Shown here one piece after another: positions 17,380 through 24,886 of a stretch of 24,886 bases of DNA. Position 1 is the first letter of the stretch. The number at the start of each line of letters is the position of its first letter. Source of the stretch: Zelonia costaricensis (lineage: Eukaryota > Euglenozoa > Kinetoplastea > Trypanosomatida > Trypanosomatidae); NCBI GenBank assembly GCA_030849075.1, contig JASAOO010003145.1, positions 1-24,886 of the forward strand, in the 5' to 3' direction. The translations under genes were made by a program, and so were the position numbers. Under the pieces are notes generated by a model, which was given only the letters and a program-made list of their open reading frames with translations, was not told the DNA's origin and did not search any database.

Positions 17380-18558
17380 ATGGAGCCCATCGCGTCACCG
17401 CGCATCATGAGCATCAGCCCCTCGACGCAAACCTCCGCCCACGGCTCACCGCGCCCGTCTGTGTTTGGCGGCGGCACCACTGCGGCGTCCCCGGCGACCT
17501 CGCAGGCGCGCATCAAGCCGAATCGCAGCGTCAAGTTCGATCCGACGATCTCTGGCGGGACGCGGAGCGGCGGGCACAGCAACGAGCAAAGCCTCGACAC
17601 CTCCTTCGACCACAGCGACGCAAACGGCGGTGACGGCTTCGCCACCTTTTCGCCTTTTTCCCCCGGCTCTGCGCACGAGCTGGAGGACCTGCCACCTTTT
17701 GAGCTCACCCGCGACGACGTCGTCGCCGCCTTCGAGTTCCTCGATGTCAATGGGAGCGGCGTGCTGACGATGAACAACTTGAAGCACCGCCTCTCCGCCT
17801 TCTACCCGCAGCTGACCACGAAGGAGTACAAGTTCCTCATCGAGGACCCCAACGGCGGTACCGGCGGCAACGGCGGCCTCGCTGCGGCTGCGGCGGCCAG
17901 CGCGTCACACCACGGCTCTTCACCACGGCCGCAGTCGCAGCTGCAGCAGCACGGCGGTGGCGCACGTGGCGCGGCGTCCGGGTCGGCGGCAAACCCATCC
18001 TCAGGCGCGACCGAGGGCGGTGGCCCGGCAGCGTCGCCCGGTGGGGTGCCTGGGGACGCGAGCCCGCCGGACGGGGGCATGAGCAGCGACAACGGGCTGC
18101 TGGGGTGTGGGTCGCGCGGGGTGGGCGCGCGTGCCGGCGTCGACGTCGACCAGCTCTGGGACCTCATTAACTCCTTCCAGCAGCTGCAGCGCAACCTCGG
18201 CGTCGGGCAGGGAAACGGCGAGCTGCACAGCGGCCTCGGCTCCCGCACCACGCCCAACGCGGCCCTCAACCACAACCTCAACAACTTCCTCGTCGGCTCG
18301 CCCCGCCACGGCATCGCGCGCGGCGCCGAGGGCGGCTTCGATGCCGTGGCCGAGGCCTTCCGCATCTACGACCCGCGCGGCTCGCACTACGTGGAGGAGG
18401 AGGTGCTGTCACGCATCATGGCGCGCGTCGGCTTCGGCGAGCTGAACGAGGAGGAGCTGGCGCTGCTGGTGAGCACGGCGGACTTTGACGGGGATGGCCG
18501 CATCAGCCTTGACGACTTCCGTCGCCTCGTGAACATGAAGGGGCGCTTTAAGAAGTAG
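17380..18558 (+). CDS. Calmodulin-like EF-hand protein with a large insertion in EF-hand 2
   Basis: 392 residues. A Ser/Thr/Pro-rich N-terminus (about 1-105) precedes a four-EF-hand layout. EF1: FEFLDVNGSGVLTM, loop 122-133, Ca-binding positions partly kept but Asn at position 12. EF2: the loop opens at DPNG (156-159), is interrupted by about 94 Gly/Ala/Ser/Pro residues, and resumes at VDVDQLWDLINSF (254 on). EF3: loop 331-342 (DPRGSHYVEEEV) is degenerate. EF4: DFDGDGRISLDD 368-379 is a textbook Ca-binding loop, followed by FRRLVNMKGRFKK. Only EF4 should bind calcium well. Target and location are unknown; there is no signal peptide, no myristoylation-type MG start and no membrane segment. The ATG at 17380 (AAACCATGG) is the first after the acceptor; Met10 is an alternative. 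The myosin IQ motif nearby is no evidence of interaction. Confidence 0.9.
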   Translation: MEPIASPRIMSISPSTQTSAHGSPRPSVFGGGTTAASPATSQARIKPNRSVKFDPTISGGTRSGGHSNEQSLDTSFDHSDANGGDGFATFSPFSPGSAHELEDLPPFELTRDDVVAAFEFLDVNGSGVLTMNNLKHRLSAFYPQLTTKEYKFLIEDPNGGTGGNGGLAAAAAASASHHGSSPRPQSQLQQHGGGARGAASGSAANPSSGATEGGGPAASPGGVPGDASPPDGGMSSDNGLLGCGSRGVGARAGVDVDQLWDLINSFQQLQRNLGVGQGNGELHSGLGSRTTPNAALNHNLNNFLVGSPRHGIARGAEGGFDAVAEAFRIYDPRGSHYVEEEVLSRIMARVGFGELNEEELALLVSTADFDGDGRISLDDFRRLVNMKGRFKK

Positions 18559-19810
18559 CTCCGCACAGGCCCGTGCCCTTTGTTCGCGATGCAGCCCGTC
18601 GCTGTTTCGATACGCCGCTGCACCGCTGTGCCCTTGCCTTTGAAGGAAACAGAAATAAAAAAAAACGAACGGACTGCTTTGCGTTTCTTGTCTCTTCATG
18701 CGCATGTACATAGCGAGCTTGACGCTCTGCCTACCTCGATTCACAAAAAACCCGAAGCTGTCTGCGTGTCTCGTGTCCTCAACCTCCTCCTCCTCAATCC
18801 GCGCACCAGCCAGTCTCCCGCGTTGATGTGGTCACGTATACGGGTGACATCCACGTGATAGGGGTGGGGGAAAGGAATGGTGCGGAGAAGGACGAGACGG
18901 TGCCGGAGACGACGCGGCACACACCCGAACACACAGCTCCTCAGGAACACCACCGCCTGTCGTGCGTGCGTGGATAGTGGCGAAGGGGGGAAAGCGGTCG
19001 GGTAGGCCCTCCTGCTTATGCCCCCCCCCCTCCCCGCGGCGCTCGTCGCCGTCCTGTGACGGCCTTCCCGCGTCGGCGCCCTTTGTTCGCCGTGGAAAGA
19101 AAAGGCGAAGCGCCGGCCGTGTCCGAGGGCTTTGACCAACGGCCGAAGGGCGGACAGCGGGAAGCCGGTGGTAGCCTGTGTGCCTGCCGCGGCATAGCCC
19201 AGCCGCGCTGCGTGCTCTCCAGCTCACCTGCGCGCGCTTTCGCCGTTTCCAAATTGCAACCCCCCCCCCTTCGCTCTCCTCCTCCGCCTATCGTGTTCCC
19301 CCCCCCCCCGGACACCGCGCCCCCCACTCCGCTCACGAGGANGTTCCCCCCCTCCCCCCCCCCGGACACCGCGCCCCCCACTCCGCTCACGAGGATCACA
19401 CCGCAACCGACTCTCTCGGCGCATCCCCCCCACACGTTGATTTCATCCGTTTTTCGGCCTTTGCCTTTCCCCTGCTTCTTGTGTACTTGCGCGTTTTGCC
19501 TTTGTGCTGGTTTGTTTCTCTCCCGACTCCGTGCCGCTTCGACTTTGCAAGCTAGCTTGCCGCCACCTTGTGTGCTCCCCTCCTCACCCCCCTTCCCCGT
19601 CTTCTTCCTCCATCCCTTTCTCACGCACGTGTGCAAGCGACCCCGTGTGCCCCACGCGGAGTTCTCGACGAAAACACACGCAAGTAAGAAGGACGGTGTC
19701 TAACACCAAAACGAAATTACAAGCACACACACACACAAAAAGAACATACGCATTTACTACTCCGCACGCACAGACACGCACCCAGAGCCCCACAGACACA
19801 AACAACACCT
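18559..19810 (+). other. Non-coding interval after the EF-hand gene
   Basis: No supported gene. It holds an A-rich patch soon after the stop (18654-18667), several C-runs (for example 19020-19031 and 19260-19269), the 54-bp tandem duplication containing an N (19295-19395), and an A/C-rich stretch near 19720-19805. The open frame that runs through the duplication is Pro-rich and depends on the N. Confidence 0.6.
19295..19395 (+). repeat. Two-copy tandem repeat, period 54 bases, with an ambiguous base
   Basis: The segment GTT, C-run, GGACACCGCGCCCCCCACTC, CGCTCACGAGGA occurs twice in a row (first copy 19295-19342, second 19343-19395). The copies match except that the second has a longer C-run broken by a T. 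The only N in the window (19342) is exactly at the junction. This suggests a collapsed or poorly resolved array with more copies in the genome. Confidence 0.85.
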
Positions 19811-19814
19811 TGCC

Positions 19815-19880
19815 CCTCTTTGTTTTCATCTCTCCTTCTTCTTTGCCCTCCCCCCTCCCACTTCACGCGTTCCACTCGAG
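19815..19880 (+). promoter_or_regulatory. Polypyrimidine tract and candidate spliced-leader acceptor for the UPRT gene
   Basis: A T/C tract (about 19812-19878) is followed by GAG with AG at 19879-19880, giving a 5' UTR of about 215 bases. A second, shorter tract (about 20031-20046) ends near AG at 20053-20054 or 20056-20057, giving about 40 bases. No ATG lies between 19880 and the start at 20096, so both fit. Confidence 0.5.
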
Positions 19881-20011
19881 TGTAAGCCCTCTAGCTTCTG
19901 ACTAACAGATCTTCAGACGCACGCGCACACGCACAGACTTGACCTCATCGCCCACGCTAGTGCACACCGTCGTGACGGCACTGCTGCTCTCGTTGACCCT
20001 CAGAGTACCGC

Positions 20012-20030
20012 AGCCACTTTAGAAGTGGCT
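20012..20030 (+). promoter_or_regulatory. Small hairpin upstream of UPRT
   Basis: AGCCACT (20012-20018) and AGTGGCT (20024-20030) form a perfect 7-bp stem with a 5-base loop, 65 bases before the UPRT start. It would be in the 5' UTR only if the acceptor at 19880 is used. A regulatory role is speculative. Confidence 0.4.
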
Positions 20031-20095
20031 CCTCTGGTTTTCTTCTGCGTTGAGCAGAGCCGATTTCCCCTCATCTCTTCCCACCCCTCGGCATC

Positions 20096-20851
20096 ATGGC
20101 CACCCGTCCCGACGGCACCTCTGCCGCGCACATGCACGGCGTCTCTGCGTCAGGGCAGGAGAGCACCATGCAGATTCTGAACATGTTCCCCGGCCACCTG
20201 CACCTCCTGCCGCAGACGCCGCAGCTGCACTTCCTCTTCACGGTGATCCGGAACGTCGAGACGCAGCGCACCGACTTCGTCTTCTACTCGGAGCGCATCA
20301 TGCGCCTCATCCTCGAGGCGGCGCTCTGCATCATTCCCGTGGAGCCGTGCAACGTCATTACGCCGACCGGCGCCGTCTACCGCGGTGTCCGCCCGGACGA
20401 CCGCGGCATCATCGGCGTGTCCATCATGCGCGCGGGGGAGTCCATGGAGCGGGTGCTGCGCGAGATGTGCCGCGGCGTGCGCATCGGCAAGATCCTCGTT
20501 CAGCGCGACGAGACGAGCGCCGACAAGGCGCCCGATGCGCGCTTCAACTACAGCAAGATGCCCAAGGACGTCGCCTCGCGCCGCGTGCTCCTGCTGGACC
20601 CGATGTGCGCCACAGGCGGCAGCGCCATCAAGGCGACCGAGATTTTGATTCACGAGTACGGCGTGCCGGAGGAGAACATCATCTTCCTGAACCTTGTGGC
20701 GGCGCCGGCGGGCATTAAGAAGTTCCTGGGCCGCTTCCCGAAGATCCAGATTGTGACGGCCGCCATCGACGATGACCTGAACGAGCAGATGTACATCATG
20801 CCCGGCCTCGGCGACTTTGGCGACCGCTACTTCGGCACCATCCAGGAGTAG
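20096..20851 (+). CDS. UPRT: Uracil phosphoribosyltransferase
   Basis: 251 residues. Converts uracil plus PRPP to UMP and pyrophosphate, the uracil arm of pyrimidine salvage alongside de novo synthesis. A 25-30 residue N-terminal extension precedes the type I phosphoribosyltransferase fold. GVSIMRAGESME (MRAGESME 111-118) is a conserved UPRT block. LLLDPMCATGGSA carries the PRPP-binding loop (DPMCATGGS 168-176), with the Cys form found in several protist enzymes. PGLGDFGDRYFGT (236-248) is the C-terminal uracil-recognition block that distinguishes UPRT from other phosphoribosyltransferases. All key motifs are intact, so the enzyme should be active. No targeting signal is clear; the last residues (TIQE) are not an SKL-type peroxisomal signal. 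Start chosen at GCATCATGG, the first ATG after either splice candidate. Confidence 0.97.
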   Translation: MATRPDGTSAAHMHGVSASGQESTMQILNMFPGHLHLLPQTPQLHFLFTVIRNVETQRTDFVFYSERIMRLILEAALCIIPVEPCNVITPTGAVYRGVRPDDRGIIGVSIMRAGESMERVLREMCRGVRIGKILVQRDETSADKAPDARFNYSKMPKDVASRRVLLLDPMCATGGSAIKATEILIHEYGVPEENIIFLNLVAAPAGIKKFLGRFPKIQIVTAAIDDDLNEQMYIMPGLGDFGDRYFGTIQE

Positions 20852-20893
20852 ACAGCGAACAGACGTGGGTGGTGGATGGCTGGGCGCCACCGG

Positions 20894-20921
20894 CCCCCCC
20901 CCCCCCCCGGGGGGGAAGGGG
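20894..20921. repeat. C15-G7 homopolymer palindrome just after the UPRT stop
   Basis: Fifteen C (20894-20908) run directly into seven G (20909-20915), then AA and four more G. The C and G runs are complementary, so the RNA could form a G:C-only hairpin about 45 bases after the UPRT stop codon; slippage also makes the length unreliable in assemblies. Confidence 0.8.
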
Positions 20922-22486
20922 CGTGGAGAACGGACAGGGTCAGACAGAGACGCCGGCGCCGAGAGGTGCGTGTACCGCACCTTGCAGCGCACGCTCACTT
21001 CCCCCGGTGGGCGGGCACAGACGCGGCCGGGAAATGAGCGGCAAATAAAAGCGGAAAAACAGACAACAACAAAAAAAAGGCACAGCAGCAGCGGCGGCGG
21101 CGCGAGCAGCGAGGTAGGGGTTGACGGACGTTTGCGCGGGCGCTTCAGTGGGAAGCAGGTGGGGCCACTCTTTCTCTCGAAGGAGTAACGGGAGGGCGGC
21201 GCTCATTGGAGGAAAGGCGGAGGGGAGGGAGTGCGGCTCCACTCACGTGCATCCCTGTTTTCCTTTTGGCCAGCAACCCCCGAGAGTGCTTCTTTTCCGC
21301 CTTTTTTTGTGTGTGAGCTCTTAGCGCTCCCTTTTGCTGTTTGTCACCGACATGGCTGCCACCGCTCCTTTTGCGCGTGGCGTCTCTCGCGCCCTTGTGT
21401 GTGTGTGAGTGGATGCATGTGTGTGCCCCCCCTCCCTCTCTCCCTTTCACTCCTCTTTTTTCCAGTGCACACGTGTGGGTGTCATACATGGGGAACTCGA
21501 CTCTGCGGGTCTGCGCCGCGTAATTCGTCCCTTGTTTTCCTCTTTTAAGTCATTTTGTTTCTTCTCGCTTCTCGCCGCCGCCTCCACGCGTCCTCGATTC
21601 CCCTCCTTTTCCCCCTCCACGGGCCGAGGTCTAGCCGATGACAGCGCACGCCCCCTCCCCCGCTGCGAGTGAACGTCGGCGAGAAGAAAGAAGGTTCCTA
21701 CGGACGAGGATGGTGTGGTGTAGCGTGCGTGTGGCGGGACAAGTGAATGCCCGTGTGCTGGTGCCCCCCGCTGGGCTGGTGCGCATTGATCCAGGAAGAG
21801 AGAGAGTGGGCACCCTCGGAGGGCCATGCATCGCAACGCAAGAGTAACTAAAGTACGTGCGACACGTAAAGAAGAAGAAAAAAGCCGGTTCAATAAAGCA
21901 AACGCCGTGGCACGGGGAGGGGGGGGGGCGCGGGAGTTGCTGGCACGCGTCGAGAGGCAGTGCACGCTGCAGCGTGCCCCCTTTCCGCACCCCTCCCGTG
22001 CCGCTGGCTGCCTTGTCTGGCTCTGACAGTCCTGCAAGGCATCTGCCAAGAAAACAACACACACACACAAACAGATACGCACATGCACGGGCAAGTCTGC
22101 AACTCTACTCGTCACCGAAAAGGTAAGACGGCGCGGCGCACCAAACTGATTGAGATTCTGAGAATGCGCGGGAGGTGGTGAAGAGGGGGGGGGAGGTGGA
22201 CGTTCTCTGGGTCGCTCTCTGGCTCCTACTGCTTTGACCTCCACTGGTGATGACTGCAGCTGCGGTGCCCTGGCACGTGAGGGACAGGTTCCCACCTTCG
22301 TTCCGCTCGTCCCTCCATGTCGTGGCGACACGCACGGCCACCGAGTGCACCCCTTCTCCATCCATCTTAGTCAACCTTACTCACATTCCCTTGTGGTGGC
22401 GGTACTCTACTTCGACGCGCGGCGCTCTATGAAGAAAAGAAAAGAAGGAACAAGTCGCGCACATTCATGTGCTGACGTCCACACAA

Positions 22487-22506
22487 ACACACACACACAC
22501 ACACAC
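22487..22506 (+). repeat. (CA)n microsatellite
   Basis: CA repeat of about ten units upstream of the splice signals of the SET-domain gene, followed by further CA-rich sequence. Confidence 0.9.
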
Positions 22507-22574
22507 GGAGAGACTCATACCAACACACACGCACCTACACCTGGAGACGACATCGCCGCTGACCTTTGCGTCGC

Positions 22575-22646
22575 CGCCGCTTTTAGTTTCTCTCCGCTCC
22601 TCCTTTTCCTCTTCTTCTCCTCCTTGTTCTCCTCTCTCTTTCGAAG
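22575..22646 (+). promoter_or_regulatory. Polypyrimidine tract and candidate spliced-leader acceptor for the SET-domain gene
   Basis: A T/C tract about 55 bases long (22588-22643, one G) ends in CGAAG, with AG at 22645-22646. The 5' UTR would be about 160 bases, with no ATG before 22807, and would include the CA repeat at 22747. Confidence 0.65.
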
Positions 22647-22746
22647 CTAACTCCCGGCGGAGAAAGCCGTGTAGACCGCTTTACGCCTGTCACCGCAAGG
22701 CCATCTGGAGCTGAGGCCACCCAGACACGATCCGTCACCCCCACCT

Positions 22747-22765
22747 CACACACACACACACACAC
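22747..22765 (+). repeat. (CA)9 microsatellite in the probable 5' UTR
   Basis: CA repeat 42 bases before the start codon of the SET-domain gene. If the acceptor at 22646 is used it is part of the mature 5' UTR, where length variation could alter translation. Confidence 0.9.
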
Positions 22766-22806
22766 TCGTCGGAATAGCGCTTCCGTGCATTCGCGCGTGC
22801 GCGCCG

Positions 22807-24870
22807 ATGTCGTCGTCGTCGTGTGCCTCGTCTTCGGCCCCGCCAGCGGGTGGCGCGGCGGCCAAGCCCGCCACGACCGATCAAAGCTGCGGCGACCTTG
22901 AGCCTTTCCTCGAGGCGCTAAGGGCTGCCGTGCCGGCCAACGTCGGGGAGCTGCCGCTGGGCGAGCTGCTCACGCTTGTCAAAGCCGCCAAGCCGGAGGT
23001 GTTCGCGCGGCTGGATGAGCTCTTCGCGACGGCCCGCCGCGTGTCGCGGCTGGACGAGCAGATGGCGCTCAAGTGGAAGGAGAAGGGCAACGCCGAGTAC
23101 GGGAAGGGGCAGCACCAGCAGGCTGCGCTGTCCTACACGAACGGGCTGCTGTGCGCTGAGACGCTGGAGACGATTGCCGTGTTGCTGAACAACCGTAGCA
23201 CCGTCTTCTTTGACGATGGCCGGTACGCCGACGCGTGCGTCGATGCGGACCGCGCACTGCAGTACCAGCCGCGGTACTGGAAGGCCATGCAGCGCCGCGG
23301 CCGCTGCCTCGTCGAGCTTGGGCTCACCGAAGTGGGCGAGAGGGATGTGAAGGCGGCGCAGGCAGAGTCCTGCGAGGGCGCGAACTCGGCGGCCACGATG
23401 GAGAGGGTGCTGGGGGAGGCGACACGCGGCATGGCGGCCGCGTGCCTCCCACCGCGGGCGCACCTCAACGCGGACGTGCGCGTCGAGCGGTCTGCGAAGG
23501 GCCGCGGTCTGGCTGCGGCGACGCGGATGGGTGAGGGCGCCGTGTTGGAGGAGACGCCGTACGCATGCGTGGCGCGCACGGAGGCGCTGTTGTCTGTCTG
23601 CTCCTACTGCCTCCAGCACACCTCGTGCCTCGCGCACGGCGACGAGTTCCGCCGGCAAGGCATCAAGTCCCGCGGCTTCTTCTGCAGCGTGACCTGTGCA
23701 GCGGCTGCGTGGGAGCACTACGGGCAGCACGAGAGCCGCCACCCCTTCTTCCTCTGCTGCCCCAATGACGCCCTTCTGGCCTACCGCGTCATCCTCGGCA
23801 TGCGGGCGTACCCGCAGCTCGCCGAGCTGTCCGCCTCGCCCGAGCTCGACCCCGTGACGGACAACGACTTTGGGGCGCAGCACATCCGCACGCTGGCGGG
23901 CAGCTTCAGCCGGGAGCTGCAGCCCAACGCGGCAGTCGGGGGGTACGAGTCGCTCGTTGCCGCCATCACGCTGCACGTCGGCGCGCTCACTGAGCCGGAG
24001 GCGGAGCAGCTGCGCAAGGCCCAGCGTCAGGTCCTTCTCAACGCAATGGATGTGACGTGCACGATGCGCACCACCGCGGCGGCCACGACGGCCAACAACG
24101 GGGCGCTGCTGTCGACGGACACGTCAGTGGCACACCTCGGCAAGGCGGTGTACGCAATCGGCGCGCTCTTCAACCACTCGTGCGACCCCAACTGCTTCGT
24201 CTCGTTTGAGGGCAACCCACAGGGCTCCTGCGCGCGGCTGACGGTCCGCGCGATTCGGCCCGTCATGGAGGGCGAGGAGCTGACCGTCGCGTACGGCGGC
24301 ATCTCCTGCTTCTCCTTCCACAGCATGCGGCACCGGCTGCAGACCCTGCGCGACCGCTTCGGCTTCTTCTGCAGCTGCCAGGCCTGCCGAAATCAGGTGG
24401 ACGAGCCGGTGCAGACAGCCGCGAAGGAAAAGTACATCCAGGCCTCGGACTACTACCAGAAGGGGCGGCGACTGATTCGCGAGGGCAAGCACAGCACGGC
24501 GGTGACGGTGCTCCTGCAAAGCTACGAGATCGTGATGCGGGATATCTGCCCCCCGCCGAACCCGCCGCAATGGATGCTCATCAAGACGCACGACGCCCTC
24601 GCACAGGCTTACTTCCACCTACGGCAGCGCGACAAGTGCGTGGAGCACCTGCAGGAGGCGCTGCGGCTCGACGTCGCCATTCACAAGAATGCAAACCGCG
24701 TGGAGTTGATCAACGAGCACACTCGCCTCGCCTTTCTCGCGGTGCGGGCTGCTGACAAGGAGGAGCACGTCGCCAAGGCAGTGGAGCTGCTGCGCCGCTT
24801 TTACGCGCCATCCATGATGCTCGATCTCCAAATTGCGTACGTCGAGTCGAGTCTCAAGTCGGGCGCGTGA
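22807..24870 (+). CDS. SMYD-type SET-domain protein methyltransferase with N- and C-terminal TPR-like repeats
   Basis: 687 residues, complete. Likely a SAM-dependent protein lysine methyltransferase. An N-terminal TPR array (about 86-190, beginning KWKEKGNAEYGKGQHQQA) resembles the co-chaperone-type TPR of SMYD4. The SET domain is split, as in SMYD proteins: SET-N carries KGRGLAA (from 231). A MYND-like zinc finger follows (C265, C268 ... C293, C297, then W and H). SET-C has NHSCDPNC (456-463), EELTVAYGG (Tyr496, the expected catalytic Tyr), and post-SET CSCQAC (522-527), with C459 completing the zinc site. A helical TPR-like region (about 540-680) closes the protein. The MYND lacks a clean middle Cys pair and final Cys, and there is an insertion between MYND and SET-C. 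Substrate, and nuclear or cytoplasmic location, are unknown. The start is the first ATG after the predicted splice site. Confidence 0.93.
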   Translation: MSSSSCASSSAPPAGGAAAKPATTDQSCGDLEPFLEALRAAVPANVGELPLGELLTLVKAAKPEVFARLDELFATARRVSRLDEQMALKWKEKGNAEYGKGQHQQAALSYTNGLLCAETLETIAVLLNNRSTVFFDDGRYADACVDADRALQYQPRYWKAMQRRGRCLVELGLTEVGERDVKAAQAESCEGANSAATMERVLGEATRGMAAACLPPRAHLNADVRVERSAKGRGLAAATRMGEGAVLEETPYACVARTEALLSVCSYCLQHTSCLAHGDEFRRQGIKSRGFFCSVTCAAAAWEHYGQHESRHPFFLCCPNDALLAYRVILGMRAYPQLAELSASPELDPVTDNDFGAQHIRTLAGSFSRELQPNAAVGGYESLVAAITLHVGALTEPEAEQLRKAQRQVLLNAMDVTCTMRTTAAATTANNGALLSTDTSVAHLGKAVYAIGALFNHSCDPNCFVSFEGNPQGSCARLTVRAIRPVMEGEELTVAYGGISCFSFHSMRHRLQTLRDRFGFFCSCQACRNQVDEPVQTAAKEKYIQASDYYQKGRRLIREGKHSTAVTVLLQSYEIVMRDICPPPNPPQWMLIKTHDALAQAYFHLRQRDKCVEHLQEALRLDVAIHKNANRVELINEHTRLAFLAVRAADKEEHVAKAVELLRRFYAPSMMLDLQIAYVESSLKSGA

Positions 24871-24886
24871 CGTCCACATCCTTCCT

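Larger units (their letters stand above)
20852..22565 (+). other. Non-coding interval after the UPRT gene
   Basis: About 1.7 kb without a supported gene. It begins with the C15/G7 inverted tract listed separately, followed by an A-rich patch (21040-21080), T-rich patches around 21280-21310 and 21430-21460, G-runs (21916-21929 and 22185-22198) and a CA repeat near 22490. ORFs on both strands are low-complexity and overlap each other. It should include the UPRT 3' UTR. Confidence 0.6.

Noticed and set aside
19056..19703. 215-codon open frame across the tandem duplication
   Set aside because: It passes through an N and C-run repeats, is Pro-rich, and has no coding-type codon bias or motif.
22118..22646. 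AGGTAAGA at about 22119-22126 as a cis-intron donor paired with the acceptor at 22646
   Set aside because: Cis-spliced introns are extremely rare in trypanosomatids, no coding sequence precedes the donor, and the acceptor is fully explained by spliced-leader trans-splicing.
4276..24870. The gene cluster as a functional operon or novel multi-gene system
   Set aside because: Gene functions are unrelated and each gene has its own splice signals. Polycistronic transcription alone explains the shared orientation.

Overview
The window looks like nuclear DNA of a trypanosomatid, most likely Leishmania or a close relative. Seven genes (six complete, one represented only by its last codons) all lie on the + strand. 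None shows an intron. Codons inside genes nearly always end in G or C. The genes are separated by long non-coding stretches full of polypyrimidine tracts, homopolymers and CA/TG microsatellites. This is how a directional polycistronic unit is organised in these organisms: mRNAs are made by spliced-leader trans-splicing at the first AG after a polypyrimidine tract, coupled to polyadenylation of the upstream gene. From memory only, a class I myosin gene and the uracil phosphoribosyltransferase gene lie close together on chromosome 34 of L. major, so this may be that locus.

Layout: the 3' end of an unidentified gene (to 46); about 4.2 kb without a convincing gene; a class I myosin with an IQ motif, a WW-like module, a FYVE-like zinc finger and a charged C-terminal helix (4276-8298); a protein with no obvious annotation that I read as a divergent ELL-type RNA polymerase II elongation factor (9458-11404); an N2227/CARNMT1-type histidine/carnosine N-methyltransferase (12706-14076); about 3.3 kb of non-coding DNA with TG repeats and a possible SIDER-type degenerate retroposon; a calmodulin-like EF-hand protein with an insertion in its second Ca loop (17380-18558); a 1.5 kb interval with a 54-bp tandem duplication containing the only N; uracil phosphoribosyltransferase (20096-20851); a 2 kb interval; and a SMYD-type SET-domain methyltransferase flanked by TPR-like helices (22807-24870, complete).

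The genes do not form a pathway. Co-orientation here reflects polycistronic transcription, not shared function: membrane/actin motor, transcription, small-molecule or protein methylation, calcium sensing, pyrimidine salvage and protein methylation sit side by side. Control is expected after transcription, through the UTRs, so I have listed the UTR hairpins, G-rich and C-rich tracts and repeats.

I found no RNA gene, CRISPR array, intact transposon or clear multi-gene novel system. The most promising new biology is the proposed kinetoplastid ELL. After that come unusual regulatory residues in the myosin and the methyltransferase, the split EF-hand, and several strong nucleic-acid structures in the non-coding DNA.
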